Shown here piece by piece: positions 33,122 to 40,743 of a stretch of DNA of 64,000 bases. The DNA comes from Niveispirillum sp943371025 (GTDB lineage: Bacteria; Pseudomonadota; Alphaproteobacteria; Azospirillales; Azospirillaceae). The translations under genes were made by a program, and so were the position numbers. The stretch's first letter is position 1; the number at the start of each line of letters is the position of its first letter. The notes below the pieces were generated by a model. That model did no database searches. It was not told the DNA's origin and saw only the letters and a list, made by a program, of their open reading frames with translations. The DNA lies in NCBI GenBank assembly GCA_943371025.1, contig CALRTC020000001.1, forward strand, positions 485,802 through 549,801. The letters are read 5' to 3'.

Positions 33122-34096
33122 ATGAGCGATCTGCGTTCCTATGATCTGGCCGGCAAGCGCGTCTGGGTGGCCGGCCATCGCGGCATGGTGGGCGGTGCCG
33201 TCGTGCGCCGCCTGGCGTCGGAAAATTGCACCATCCTGACCGCGGGTCGCGATGTGCTGGACCTGACCCGCCAGCAGGCTGTCGAGGAGTGGGTGGCGGC
33301 CAACAAGCCCGACGCCGTGGTCGTGGCGGCCGCCAAGGTCGGCGGCATCCATGCCAACAACACCTATCCGGCCGATTTCCTCTACGATAACCTCGTCATT
33401 GAGACGAATATCGTCCAGGCCTCCTTCCGCGCCAATGTGGAAAAGCTGCTGTTCCTCGGCTCCTCCTGTATCTATCCGAAGCTGGCACCGCAGCCCATGG
33501 CGGAGGATGCCTTGCTGACAGGGCCGTTGGAGCCGACCAACGAGTGGTACGCCATTGCCAAGATCGCCGGCATCAAGCTGTGCCAGGCCTTCCGCAAGCA
33601 GCATGGCTGCGACTATATCTCCGCCATGCCGACGAACCTTTACGGGATCGGCGACAATTTCCACCCGTCCAACAGCCATGTGCTACCGGCGCTGATGGCC
33701 CGCCTGCATGACGCCAAGCGCGACAGGCTGGCGGAGGTCACCATCTGGGGATCGGGCAAGCCGCTGCGTGAATTCCTGTATGTCGATGATCTGGCCGATG
33801 CGCTGGTCTTCCTGTTGAAGAATTACAGCGGTTACGACCATGTGAATGTCGGTACCGGACAGGAAGTGTCCATCCGCACGCTGGCGGAACAGGTGGCCGC
33901 CGCTGTCGGCTGGCAGGGGCGCTTCGTCTTTGACAGCACGAAGCCCGATGGCTCGCCGCGCAAGCTGATGGACAATTCCAAGCTGGCCAAGCTGGGCTGG
34001 ACCGCCCAGACCAGTCTGGCTGACGGCCTGCGCCAGACCTATGAATGGTTCCTGGAAGAAGGGACCAAGGGCGGCCTGCGGGGCATCACCCCGTAA
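33122..34096 (+). CDS. fcl: GDP-L-fucose synthase (GDP-4-keto-6-deoxymannose epimerase/reductase)
   Basis: Epimerises and reduces the Gmd product to GDP-L-fucose using NADPH. The 324-residue SDR protein has GHRGMVGGAVVRRL (cofactor loop), LFLGSSCIYPKLAPQP and the catalytic WYAIAKIAG (Tyr and Lys), plus PTNLYGIGDNFHP. It directly follows gmd. A long hairpin lies after the stop. Confidence 0.95.
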   Translation: MSDLRSYDLAGKRVWVAGHRGMVGGAVVRRLASENCTILTAGRDVLDLTRQQAVEEWVAANKPDAVVVAAAKVGGIHANNTYPADFLYDNLVIETNIVQASFRANVEKLLFLGSSCIYPKLAPQPMAEDALLTGPLEPTNEWYAIAKIAGIKLCQAFRKQHGCDYISAMPTNLYGIGDNFHPSNSHVLPALMARLHDAKRDRLAEVTIWGSGKPLREFLYVDDLADALVFLLKNYSGYDHVNVGTGQEVSIRTLAEQVAAAVGWQGRFVFDSTKPDGSPRKLMDNSKLAKLGWTAQTSLADGLRQTYEWFLEEGTKGGLRGITP

Positions 34097-34109
34097 GTTA
34101 CGGCCCGGT

Positions 34110-34154
34110 CTTGATATGGGGCGGCGCGGAGCATCCGCGTCCCCCCATATCAAG
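34110..34154. terminator. Long hairpin between the convergent fcl and MFS genes
   Basis: CTTGATATGGGG (34110-34121) pairs with CCCCATATCAAG (34143-34154), with an inner CGCGGA/TCCGCG stem (34125-34130, 34134-34139). It includes the MFS gene's stop codon, so it likely ends transcription from both sides. Confidence 0.7.
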
Positions 34155-35406
34155 CCGTCACTTTCGAAGCACCGGGAAACCGGTCGACCGTGCGCAGGGC
34201 GGGAAACAGCACGCACCACAGGCCGACGATGGCCAGCGTGCCGATGCCGCCGATGATGACGGCGGGGCCGGCGCCGAACCACGCTGCGGTGACGCCGGAT
34301 TCGAATTCCCCCAACTGGTTGGACGCACCGATGAACAGGCTGCTGACGGCACTGACGCGGCCGCGCATGTCATCGGGCGTTTCAAGCTGAACCAGCGACT
34401 GGCGGATGAAGACGCTGACCATGTCGACCGCGCCCATTACGATCAGGGCGACGCCGGCGATGATGGCCGAACTGGTCATGCCGAAGATGATGGTGCCGAT
34501 GCCGAAGATGGCGACACAGACATAAAGCACCGGCCCCACCCGCCGCTGCACGGGCCAGAAAGCCAGGGCTAGGCCCACGGCCAGGGCCCCGATGGAGGGG
34601 GCGGCGCGCAGGATGCCGGCCATGATCGGGCCGGCATTGAACTGATCCTTGGCCAGCACGGGCAGCAGGGCCGTGGCCCCGCCCAGCAGCACGGCGAACA
34701 GGTCCAGCGAAATGGCGCCGAGCACGATGGGCTTGCCCCAGATGAAGCGGAAGCCCGCGAACAGGGTTTCCAGGCTGATCTTCTTCACGGCGGCGGGCGT
34801 GGTCTTGGGCGGCACGCGGATCAGGGCCACCAGGGTAAAGGCCACGGCGAACAGCCCCGCGCAGACGGCAAACACCCAATGCCCGACCAGGCCATAGATC
34901 AGACCGCCCAGGGCGGGGCCGACGATGCTGGACGCCTGCCAGGCCGCTGAATTCATGGCCACGGCGCGGGGAAACACGGCAGCTGGCACCAGATTGGGCA
35001 CCAGAGAGGAGGCGGCCGGCATTTCAAAGGCCCGCGCCGTGCCCAGGATGGCCACGGCCACGAAGGCCGGCCACAGGGCCCCGCCTTCGTCCAGCAGCGC
35101 GGCCCACAGGACCAGCATGGCCACGATTTCCAGCGCCTGGCAGACATTGATGACGCGGCGCCGGTCGAATCGGTCGGCGACATGGCCGGTGACCAGCACC
35201 AGCAGGATCGAAGGCAGGAATTCCGCCAGACCGATGAAGCCCAGCGCCATGGGGCTGCCCGACACGTCATAGACGCGCCAGCCGGTTGCAACGATCTGCA
35301 TCTGCAAGGCCAGGATCGCCGAGATGCGGGCGAACCAGTAAAGGCGATAGGGGCCGTAGGCGAAGGGGCTGTTCGACGGTTCGACAGCGGAAGGAGCGGC
35401 GGTCAT
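34150..35406 (-). CDS. MFS exporter (EntS/MFS_3-like)
   Basis: Twelve-helix major facilitator, probably exporting a small molecule. The 418-residue protein has YWFARISAILALQMQIVATGWRVYD at the N-terminus, the loop 2-3 motif GHVADRFDRRRV and the SSLVPNLVP segment seen in EntS-type exporters. The ATG at 35406 is chosen; the frame runs open to 35508 but without a site. No siderophore genes are nearby, so substrate is open. Confidence 0.8.
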   Translation of the reverse strand: MTAAPSAVEPSNSPFAYGPYRLYWFARISAILALQMQIVATGWRVYDVSGSPMALGFIGLAEFLPSILLVLVTGHVADRFDRRRVINVCQALEIVAMLVLWAALLDEGGALWPAFVAVAILGTARAFEMPAASSLVPNLVPAAVFPRAVAMNSAAWQASSIVGPALGGLIYGLVGHWVFAVCAGLFAVAFTLVALIRVPPKTTPAAVKKISLETLFAGFRFIWGKPIVLGAISLDLFAVLLGGATALLPVLAKDQFNAGPIMAGILRAAPSIGALAVGLALAFWPVQRRVGPVLYVCVAIFGIGTIIFGMTSSAIIAGVALIVMGAVDMVSVFIRQSLVQLETPDDMRGRVSAVSSLFIGASNQLGEFESGVTAAWFGAGPAVIIGGIGTLAIVGLWCVLFPALRTVDRFPGASKVTA

Positions 35407-35591
35407 GATACCGGTCTGGTGGCGGGCGACGGCCAAGACTATGCGCCCGACCCTTCGCCCGGTTAACGGATCATCCTGCAAGTCAGGGCCGCGCCGACCG
35501 CCACCCATCGCCCCATTCCGTCATTCGTCGCATGAGGGCTGCCATGATCGGCCTTTCCCGCCAGTCTGGCCCGGCCATGCAGGGGAGGGTG

Positions 35592-36431
35592 ATGACGATG
35601 GTGATGGCGGGATCGATGCAGGTGGAGCCTGTTGGGAAACAAATGCTGCGGGCTGACCGCTGGCTGGTCAGGGCCGGCGGCCTTTGGCTGCTGGTGGCCG
35701 TGGCGGGGCAGATGATCTTCGCGCTGTATGTCGCCGCCATCTATGGCGGCGTGCTGCTGGGCGGCGGGCCGGAAAGCTGGAACCGGTCGCCGGCCAAGGC
35801 CTATGTGCCCGGGGACGCGCTGGGCAACCTGATGTTCGGGCTGCATGCGCTGTTTGCTCTGGTCATCATCGTCTTCGGCGCCTTGCAGTTGCTGCCGGCC
35901 CTGCGGCGCCGGCGGCCGGCGCTGCATCGCTGGATGGGGCGGACCTATATGGGGGCCGCCGCCATCCTGGCGGTGGGGGGCATCGCCCTGATCGCGTGGC
36001 GCGGCACGGTGGGCAGCACGGCCATGCATGCGGGCACCATCAGCAATGGCATCGCCATCCTGATCTGTGCCGGCATCGCCTGGACCTTTGCCCGGCAGCG
36101 GCAGTTCGACCGGCATCGGCGCTGGGCCCTGCGCCTGTTCCTGTGCGTCAGCGGGGTCTGGTTCTTCCGCATCGGGCTGATGTGCTGGCTGCTGATCTTG
36201 CGGGCGCCGGTCGGCTTTGATGCGAAAACCTTCACGGGGCCGTTCCTGGTGTTCCTGGCCTTTGCCCAGTATCTGCTGCCGCTGGCCGTGCTGGAGATGT
36301 ATTTCCGGGCGCGGGACGGGGGGACGGCGGCCGCGCGGATGGGTATGGCCGGGCTGTTGTGTGGGCTGGCGTTGCTGACGGCCTTTGGTATCTTCGGTGC
36401 GACGATGGGCATGTGGCTGCCCCGGATGTGA
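35592..36431 (+). CDS. DUF2306-like integral membrane protein
   Basis: Unknown function. The 279-residue protein has about seven to eight membrane helices, with conserved-looking GNLMFGLHALFALVIIVFGALQ, LHRWMGRTYMGAA and HRRWALRLFLCVSGVWFFRIG; paired His residues facing the membrane suggest a haem- or metal-related fold, as in other DUF2306 proteins. GGGGAGGG lies just before the ATG at 35592. The stop is directly followed by a sensor kinase start, so the three genes 35592-38323 form one operon, and the protein may be the sensor's partner or target. Confidence 0.6.
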   Translation: MTMVMAGSMQVEPVGKQMLRADRWLVRAGGLWLLVAVAGQMIFALYVAAIYGGVLLGGGPESWNRSPAKAYVPGDALGNLMFGLHALFALVIIVFGALQLLPALRRRRPALHRWMGRTYMGAAAILAVGGIALIAWRGTVGSTAMHAGTISNGIAILICAGIAWTFARQRQFDRHRRWALRLFLCVSGVWFFRIGLMCWLLILRAPVGFDAKTFTGPFLVFLAFAQYLLPLAVLEMYFRARDGGTAAARMGMAGLLCGLALLTAFGIFGATMGMWLPRM

Positions 36432-37541
36432 GTGGCGATGGCGGACGGAACGGATCAGGGGGCGGCGTCGCCCCCGGCGGGATGGCGGTCGCGGCTGCGC
36501 ACCCTGCTGGGCTGGCGGCGGTTCCGGACGGTGGGCATCACCTGCCTGCTGATCTTTCTGCTGCTGTTGCCCACCTGGGCCGGCAGCAAGGCCGTGCTGG
36601 CGACCCGCGTGGTCACCATTGGGCTGATGGCCATGCTGGCCTTCGGGTTCTGGGAACAATGGCCCCGGCGCCTGCCGCGCTGGCTGCCGCGGTGGGTGGT
36701 GCAGGTGGTGGCGGTGGGTCTGACCATCCCGCCTGTGGTCCTGGCGCTTTATGTCTATTCGTCGTCCGAGGGCCGGCCGCCCTTGTGGCAGGACCGGCAG
36801 CGCCTGGGCGGGCTGGCGTCGCTGATGGTGACGGGGCTGCTGATCGGGCCGTGGGTGGCGCTGGGCGCGCTGGTCCGCCAGAAGGAGGCGTTCGCGCGGC
36901 ATCAGGCGCTGGGTTTCGCGCTGGAACGCAGTGAGCTGGAACGGCGGGCGGCCGAGGCGCGGCTGCAGCTGATGCAGGCGCAGGTGCAGCCGCATTTCCT
37001 GTTCAATACGCTGGCCAATGTCCGCGCCCTGGTGGAGACGGGCTCGCCCCGGGCCGTCGCTGTGCTGGACAGCCTGATCGCCTATCTGCGCGCGGCGGTG
37101 CCGCGCCTGAACATGCCGGTGGCCAGCCTGGGGGATGAGATGGCCCTGGTGCGTGCCTATCTGGACATCATGCAGATGCGCATGCCCGACCGGCTGTCGG
37201 TGGCTGTGGACGTGCCGGAGCCGTTGCTGGCCCTGTCCTGTCCGCCCATGAGCGTGCTGACCCTGGTGGAAAATGCCGTGCGCCATGGCATCGACCCGGC
37301 GGAGGAAGGGGGCGAGATCCGTATTTCCGGCCGGCAGGAGGGGGGCGTCTGCCGGATCGAGGTGGCGGACAGCGGGGTGGGGCTGCGCGCCGGGGCGGGG
37401 GGCCTGGGCACCGGCCTGTCCACCCTGCGCCAGCGCCTGTCGCTGGCCTTTGGCGGCGAGGCCGGCCTGTCGCTGGAGGAGCAGGCGGGGGGCGGGGTTT
37501 TGGCGCGGCTGTTCTTCCCCGCGCAGAAGGGGCCGGCATGA
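36432..37541 (+). CDS. LytS-type sensor histidine kinase
   Basis: Senses a membrane or extracellular signal and phosphorylates the downstream regulator. The 369-residue protein has four N-terminal membrane helices (about 32-50, 58-74, 88-109, 126-148), a short coiled coil, and a His_kinase domain. The phospho-accepting His is H188 in AQVQPHFLFNTLANV, and the ATPase domain has VENAVRHGI and GVGLRAG. It begins with GTG directly after the DUF2306 stop (ATG 36438 also possible) and overlaps the response regulator as ATGA. Confidence 0.88.
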   Translation: MAMADGTDQGAASPPAGWRSRLRTLLGWRRFRTVGITCLLIFLLLLPTWAGSKAVLATRVVTIGLMAMLAFGFWEQWPRRLPRWLPRWVVQVVAVGLTIPPVVLALYVYSSSEGRPPLWQDRQRLGGLASLMVTGLLIGPWVALGALVRQKEAFARHQALGFALERSELERRAAEARLQLMQAQVQPHFLFNTLANVRALVETGSPRAVAVLDSLIAYLRAAVPRLNMPVASLGDEMALVRAYLDIMQMRMPDRLSVAVDVPEPLLALSCPPMSVLTLVENAVRHGIDPAEEGGEIRISGRQEGGVCRIEVADSGVGLRAGAGGLGTGLSTLRQRLSLAFGGEAGLSLEEQAGGGVLARLFFPAQKGPA

Positions 37542-38323
37542 GCGCGCGGCCGCCAACCGCCCTGGTGGCGGAGGATGAACCCCTGCTGCGCGACGCGCTG
37601 ATCCGGCAGCTGGCCGCCGTCTGGCCAGAGTTGCGCATCGTGGCGGAGGCGCGCAATGGTCGGCAGGCCGTGGAACTGTTCGAAGCGCTGACGCCCGATA
37701 TCTGCTTTCTGGACGTGCATATGCCGGGAATGTCGGGGGTGGAGGCGGCACAGCGCATCGGGCGGCGGGCGCATCTGGTCTTCGTCACCGCCTTTGACCA
37801 GTATGCCGTGGCCGCCTTTGCGCAAGGGGCGCTGGATTATCTGGTGAAGCCGGTGGCGGCCGAACGGCTGGCCGATACGGTGGGGCGGTTGCGCGAACGG
37901 CTGTCGGCGCAGCGGCCGGCGCTCGATACCGACGCGCTGCTGGCCCGGCTGGCCGAACAGTTGTGCGCCGGGCCGGCGGCGGCGCACCTGCGCTGGCTGC
38001 GCGCATCGGTGGGGCAGACCGTGCGCCTGATCGCCGTGGAGGATGTGGATTTCCTGCTGGCGGCGGAGAAATACACCCATGTCGGCTGGCGCGGGGAGGG
38101 CGGGCATCCGCAGGAGGCGGTGATTCGCCTGTCCATCCGGGACCTTGCCGAACAACTGGACCCCGACCTGTTCCAACAGGTGCATCGCGGCGCCATCGTC
38201 AACCTGCGCGCCGTCAGCCATATCGTGCGCGGTGAGAATGAGACGGCCACCATCCATCTGAAGGGCCGGGCCGAGACGTTGCCCGTCAGCCGCGCCTACC
38301 TGCACCTGTTCCGGCAGATGTAG
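37538..38323 (+). CDS. LytTR-family response regulator
   Basis: DNA-binding partner of the upstream kinase. The 261-residue protein has a receiver domain (VAEDEPLLRDAL; phospho-acceptor D59 in ICFLDVHMPGMSG; DYLVKPV with the conserved Lys) and a LytTR DNA-binding domain from about 155 (VEDVDFLLAAEKYTHV, HRGAIVNLRAVSHI). The 4-base overlap shows coupling to the kinase. Targets unknown; its own operon including the DUF2306 gene is the simplest guess. Confidence 0.9.
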   Translation: MSARPPTALVAEDEPLLRDALIRQLAAVWPELRIVAEARNGRQAVELFEALTPDICFLDVHMPGMSGVEAAQRIGRRAHLVFVTAFDQYAVAAFAQGALDYLVKPVAAERLADTVGRLRERLSAQRPALDTDALLARLAEQLCAGPAAAHLRWLRASVGQTVRLIAVEDVDFLLAAEKYTHVGWRGEGGHPQEAVIRLSIRDLAEQLDPDLFQQVHRGAIVNLRAVSHIVRGENETATIHLKGRAETLPVSRAYLHLFRQM

Positions 38324-38400
38324 GGGCCCCGTGCAGGGCACCTCGACCCGGCCGCGCGGAAATGCCATGGTGCGCGGACCAAGGCGGAAAGGGGACATGA

Positions 38401-38862
38401 ATGTCGATCAAGGATGATGTCGTGGTGCGCACCGCGCGGCGCCAGGACGTGCCCGAACTGGTGGCGCTGTTGCAGGACGACATGCTGGGCAGCACGCGGG
38501 AAAGCGGCAGCGACCTGGAACCCTATTACCAGGCCTGGGACGAGATCGCGCTGGACCCCAATGCCGGGATGCTGGTGCTGGACCTGGATGGCCGGGTGGT
38601 CGGCATGGCGCAGCTGAACTATGTCCGCCAGCTGGGCCGCAAGGGCATGCGCCGCTGCACCATCGAGAATGTGCGGGTGGCCAGCAACCTGCGCTCCCAG
38701 GGGTTGGGCGCCGTTCTGATCGAAAGCTGCGTCGATCTGGCCCGCGCCCATGGCTGCGGTCTGGTGCAACTGACCACCGACAAGAAGCGGACCGATGCAC
38801 ACAGGTTCTACCAGCGCCTTGGCTTTGATGCTTCGCATGAGGGCATGAAGCTGTATTTGTAA
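38401..38862 (+). CDS. GNAT-family N-acetyltransferase
   Basis: Transfers an acetyl group from acetyl-CoA to an unknown amine. The 153-residue protein shows the acetyl-CoA loop in IENVRVASNLRSQGLGAVLI and the C-terminal HRFYQRLGFDASHEGMKLYL. GGGGA precedes the ATG. It lies alone between the LytTR operon and argC. Confidence 0.85.
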   Translation: MSIKDDVVVRTARRQDVPELVALLQDDMLGSTRESGSDLEPYYQAWDEIALDPNAGMLVLDLDGRVVGMAQLNYVRQLGRKGMRRCTIENVRVASNLRSQGLGAVLIESCVDLARAHGCGLVQLTTDKKRTDAHRFYQRLGFDASHEGMKLYL

Positions 38863-38924
38863 CGTATGGATGCGAAGTTCAGGAAAAGCGCATCCGCGTT
38901 GCCCATCAAGGAGATATCAGCGTC

Positions 38925-39986
38925 ATGACCGCAGCGTCCGTCCATTCCCCCGTCCGCGTCGCCATTCTGGGCGCTTCCGGCTATACGGGTGCTGAACTGA
39001 TGCGATTGCTGCTGCGCCACCCGCGGGTGCGCATCACGGCGCTGACGGGCGAACGGGCGGCGGGCAAGCCGGTGGCCGAGGTGTTCCCGCATCTGGCCCC
39101 CTATGACCTGCCGGCCCTGACCAAGATCGCCGATGTCGACTGGACCGAGGTGGATTTCGTCTTCTGCGGCCTGCCGCATGGCACGACGCAGGAGGTGATC
39201 GCAGGCCTGCCCGCGCATGTGCGCGTCTGCGACCTGTCGGCCGATTTCCGGCTGTTCAATGTCGATACCTATGCCGAGTGGTATGGGCATGCGCACAAGG
39301 CGGCGGCGCTGCAGGAAACAGCCGTCTATGGCCTGTCGGAAGTGGCGCGTGCGCAGGTGGCCACGGCCCGGCTGGTGGCCAATCCCGGCTGTTATCCCAC
39401 GGCGTCGCTGCTGCCGCTGCTGCCGCTGTTGAAGGCGGGGCTGATCGCGGCCGATGACATCATCATCGATGCCAAGTCGGGCGTGTCGGGTGCCGGCCGT
39501 GATGCCAAGCAGGGCAGCCTTTATTGCGAAGTGGCGGAAGGCATGCATGCCTATGGCATCGCGTCCCACCGCCATGCGCCGGAGATCGAGCAGAGCCTGG
39601 GCTGGGCCGCCGGCCGTGACGATGTGCGCATCGCCTTCACCCCGCATCTGATCCCCATGAACCGGGGCATGATGGCAACGACCTATGTCAAGCTGAAGGA
39701 CGGGGTCACCGCCGCCGACCTGCGCGCGGCCCTGGAACAGGCCTATGCGAATGAGGCGTTCGTGAAGCTGCTGCCGGCCGGGGTGGGCCCGCAGACGCGG
39801 CATGTGGCCGGGTCCAACCTGTGCCTGATCAATGTCTTCGCCGACCGTATCCCCGGCCGCGCCATCCTGACGTCGGTCATCGATAATCTGATGAAGGGCG
39901 CGTCGGGGCAGGCCGTGCAGAATTTCAACATCATGAACGGCTTTGCGGAGACGCTGGGCCTGGACGTGGTGCCGGTGTTCCCGTGA
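38925..39986 (+). CDS. argC: N-acetyl-gamma-glutamyl-phosphate reductase
   Basis: Third step of arginine biosynthesis: NADPH reduction of N-acetylglutamyl phosphate. The 353-residue protein has the cofactor loop ILGASGYTGAELMRLL, the catalytic Cys in ANPGCYPTASLLPL, and HRHAPEIEQ and FTPHLIPMNRGM, all standard for long-type ArgC. AAGGAG lies upstream of the ATG. It overlaps the next gene by 4 bases, so a hexapeptide-repeat protein is co-translated with it. Confidence 0.95.
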   Translation: MTAASVHSPVRVAILGASGYTGAELMRLLLRHPRVRITALTGERAAGKPVAEVFPHLAPYDLPALTKIADVDWTEVDFVFCGLPHGTTQEVIAGLPAHVRVCDLSADFRLFNVDTYAEWYGHAHKAAALQETAVYGLSEVARAQVATARLVANPGCYPTASLLPLLPLLKAGLIAADDIIIDAKSGVSGAGRDAKQGSLYCEVAEGMHAYGIASHRHAPEIEQSLGWAAGRDDVRIAFTPHLIPMNRGMMATTYVKLKDGVTAADLRAALEQAYANEAFVKLLPAGVGPQTRHVAGSNLCLINVFADRIPGRAILTSVIDNLMKGASGQAVQNFNIMNGFAETLGLDVVPVFP

Positions 39987-40531
39987 TCCAGACGCGCCCC
40001 ATCCCCACCATCCTGCCCTTCAAGGGCAAGGTGCCCGTCATCGACCCGACGGCATTCCTGGCCAACGCCGTCATCATCGGTGACGTCGAGATCGGTGCCG
40101 GCAGCAATATCTGGTTCAATGTCACCGTGCGCGCCGACGTGCATTTCATCCGGATCGGCAGGAATACCAATATCCAGGATGGCAGCGTCGTGCATTGCAC
40201 GAAGAACCGGTTCAGCACCACCATCGGCGACAATGTCACGGTGGGCCATCTGGCCCTGCTGCATGGGTGCGTGGTGGAAGATGGCGCCTTCATCGGCATG
40301 AAGGCCTGCATCATGGATGGCGTGGTGGTGGAAGCGGGCGCCATGGTCGCGGCCGGCGCCCTGGTCACGCCGGGCAAGCGGGTGAAGGCAGGGGAATTGT
40401 GGGGCGGCAGCCCGGCGAAATTCCTGCGCCCGCTGACGGAAGACGATATCCGCACCCAGATGTCCATCGCCCCGCATTACGCGGAAATGGCGCGGCAATA
40501 TCTGGGCGAGGTGGGTGGCGGGCCGGGGTGA
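39983..40531 (+). CDS. Gamma-carbonic anhydrase-like hexapeptide-repeat protein
   Basis: Left-handed beta-helix trimer, possibly a carbonic anhydrase or acyltransferase relative. The 182-residue protein has repeated isoleucine-patch hexapeptides (VIIGDVEIGAGSNIWFN, IGDNVTVGHLALLHGCVVED) and His residues in RADVHFIRIG and VGHLALLHGC at metal-ligand positions. It starts with GTG overlapping the argC stop (GTGA). Coupling to argC suggests housekeeping expression. Confidence 0.85.
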   Translation: MIQTRPIPTILPFKGKVPVIDPTAFLANAVIIGDVEIGAGSNIWFNVTVRADVHFIRIGRNTNIQDGSVVHCTKNRFSTTIGDNVTVGHLALLHGCVVEDGAFIGMKACIMDGVVVEAGAMVAAGALVTPGKRVKAGELWGGSPAKFLRPLTEDDIRTQMSIAPHYAEMARQYLGEVGGGPG

Positions 40532-40587
40532 GGGGAGCTGTTGGGCGAGGCTTTTGGGGTTGTGCGGTTGGGGTTGAAATCAACTTT

Positions 40588-40712
40588 CCCGTCATCCCGG
40601 CGAAAGCCGGGACCCAGGGGCCACAGGATCGAACCTAAACGCAGCGTCGATGGAAACTGCCGAAAGGTCGGGCGTTTGGCCCCTGGGTCCCGGCTTTCGC
40701 CGGGATGACGGG
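40588..40712. repeat. Long inverted repeat A, perfect 36-bp arms
   Basis: Left arm 40588-40623 and right arm 40677-40712 are exact reverse complements around a 53-base centre. Each arm contains its own small hairpin (CCCGGC-GAAA-GCCGGG). It fills the gap between the gamma-CA-like gene and the GGDEF-EAL gene, whose 3' ends converge here. Arms share GGACCCAGGGGCCA-type sequence with repeat C. Confidence 0.85.
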
Positions 40713-40743
40713 AGGTCCCGCTTCAACCTGAACCGGACAAACC

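Noticed and set aside
35463..37751. Minus-strand 762-residue open frame rich in Pro, Arg, His and Gln
   Set aside because: It is antisense to the DUF2306-kinase-regulator operon; composition is typical of a GC-rich shadow frame.
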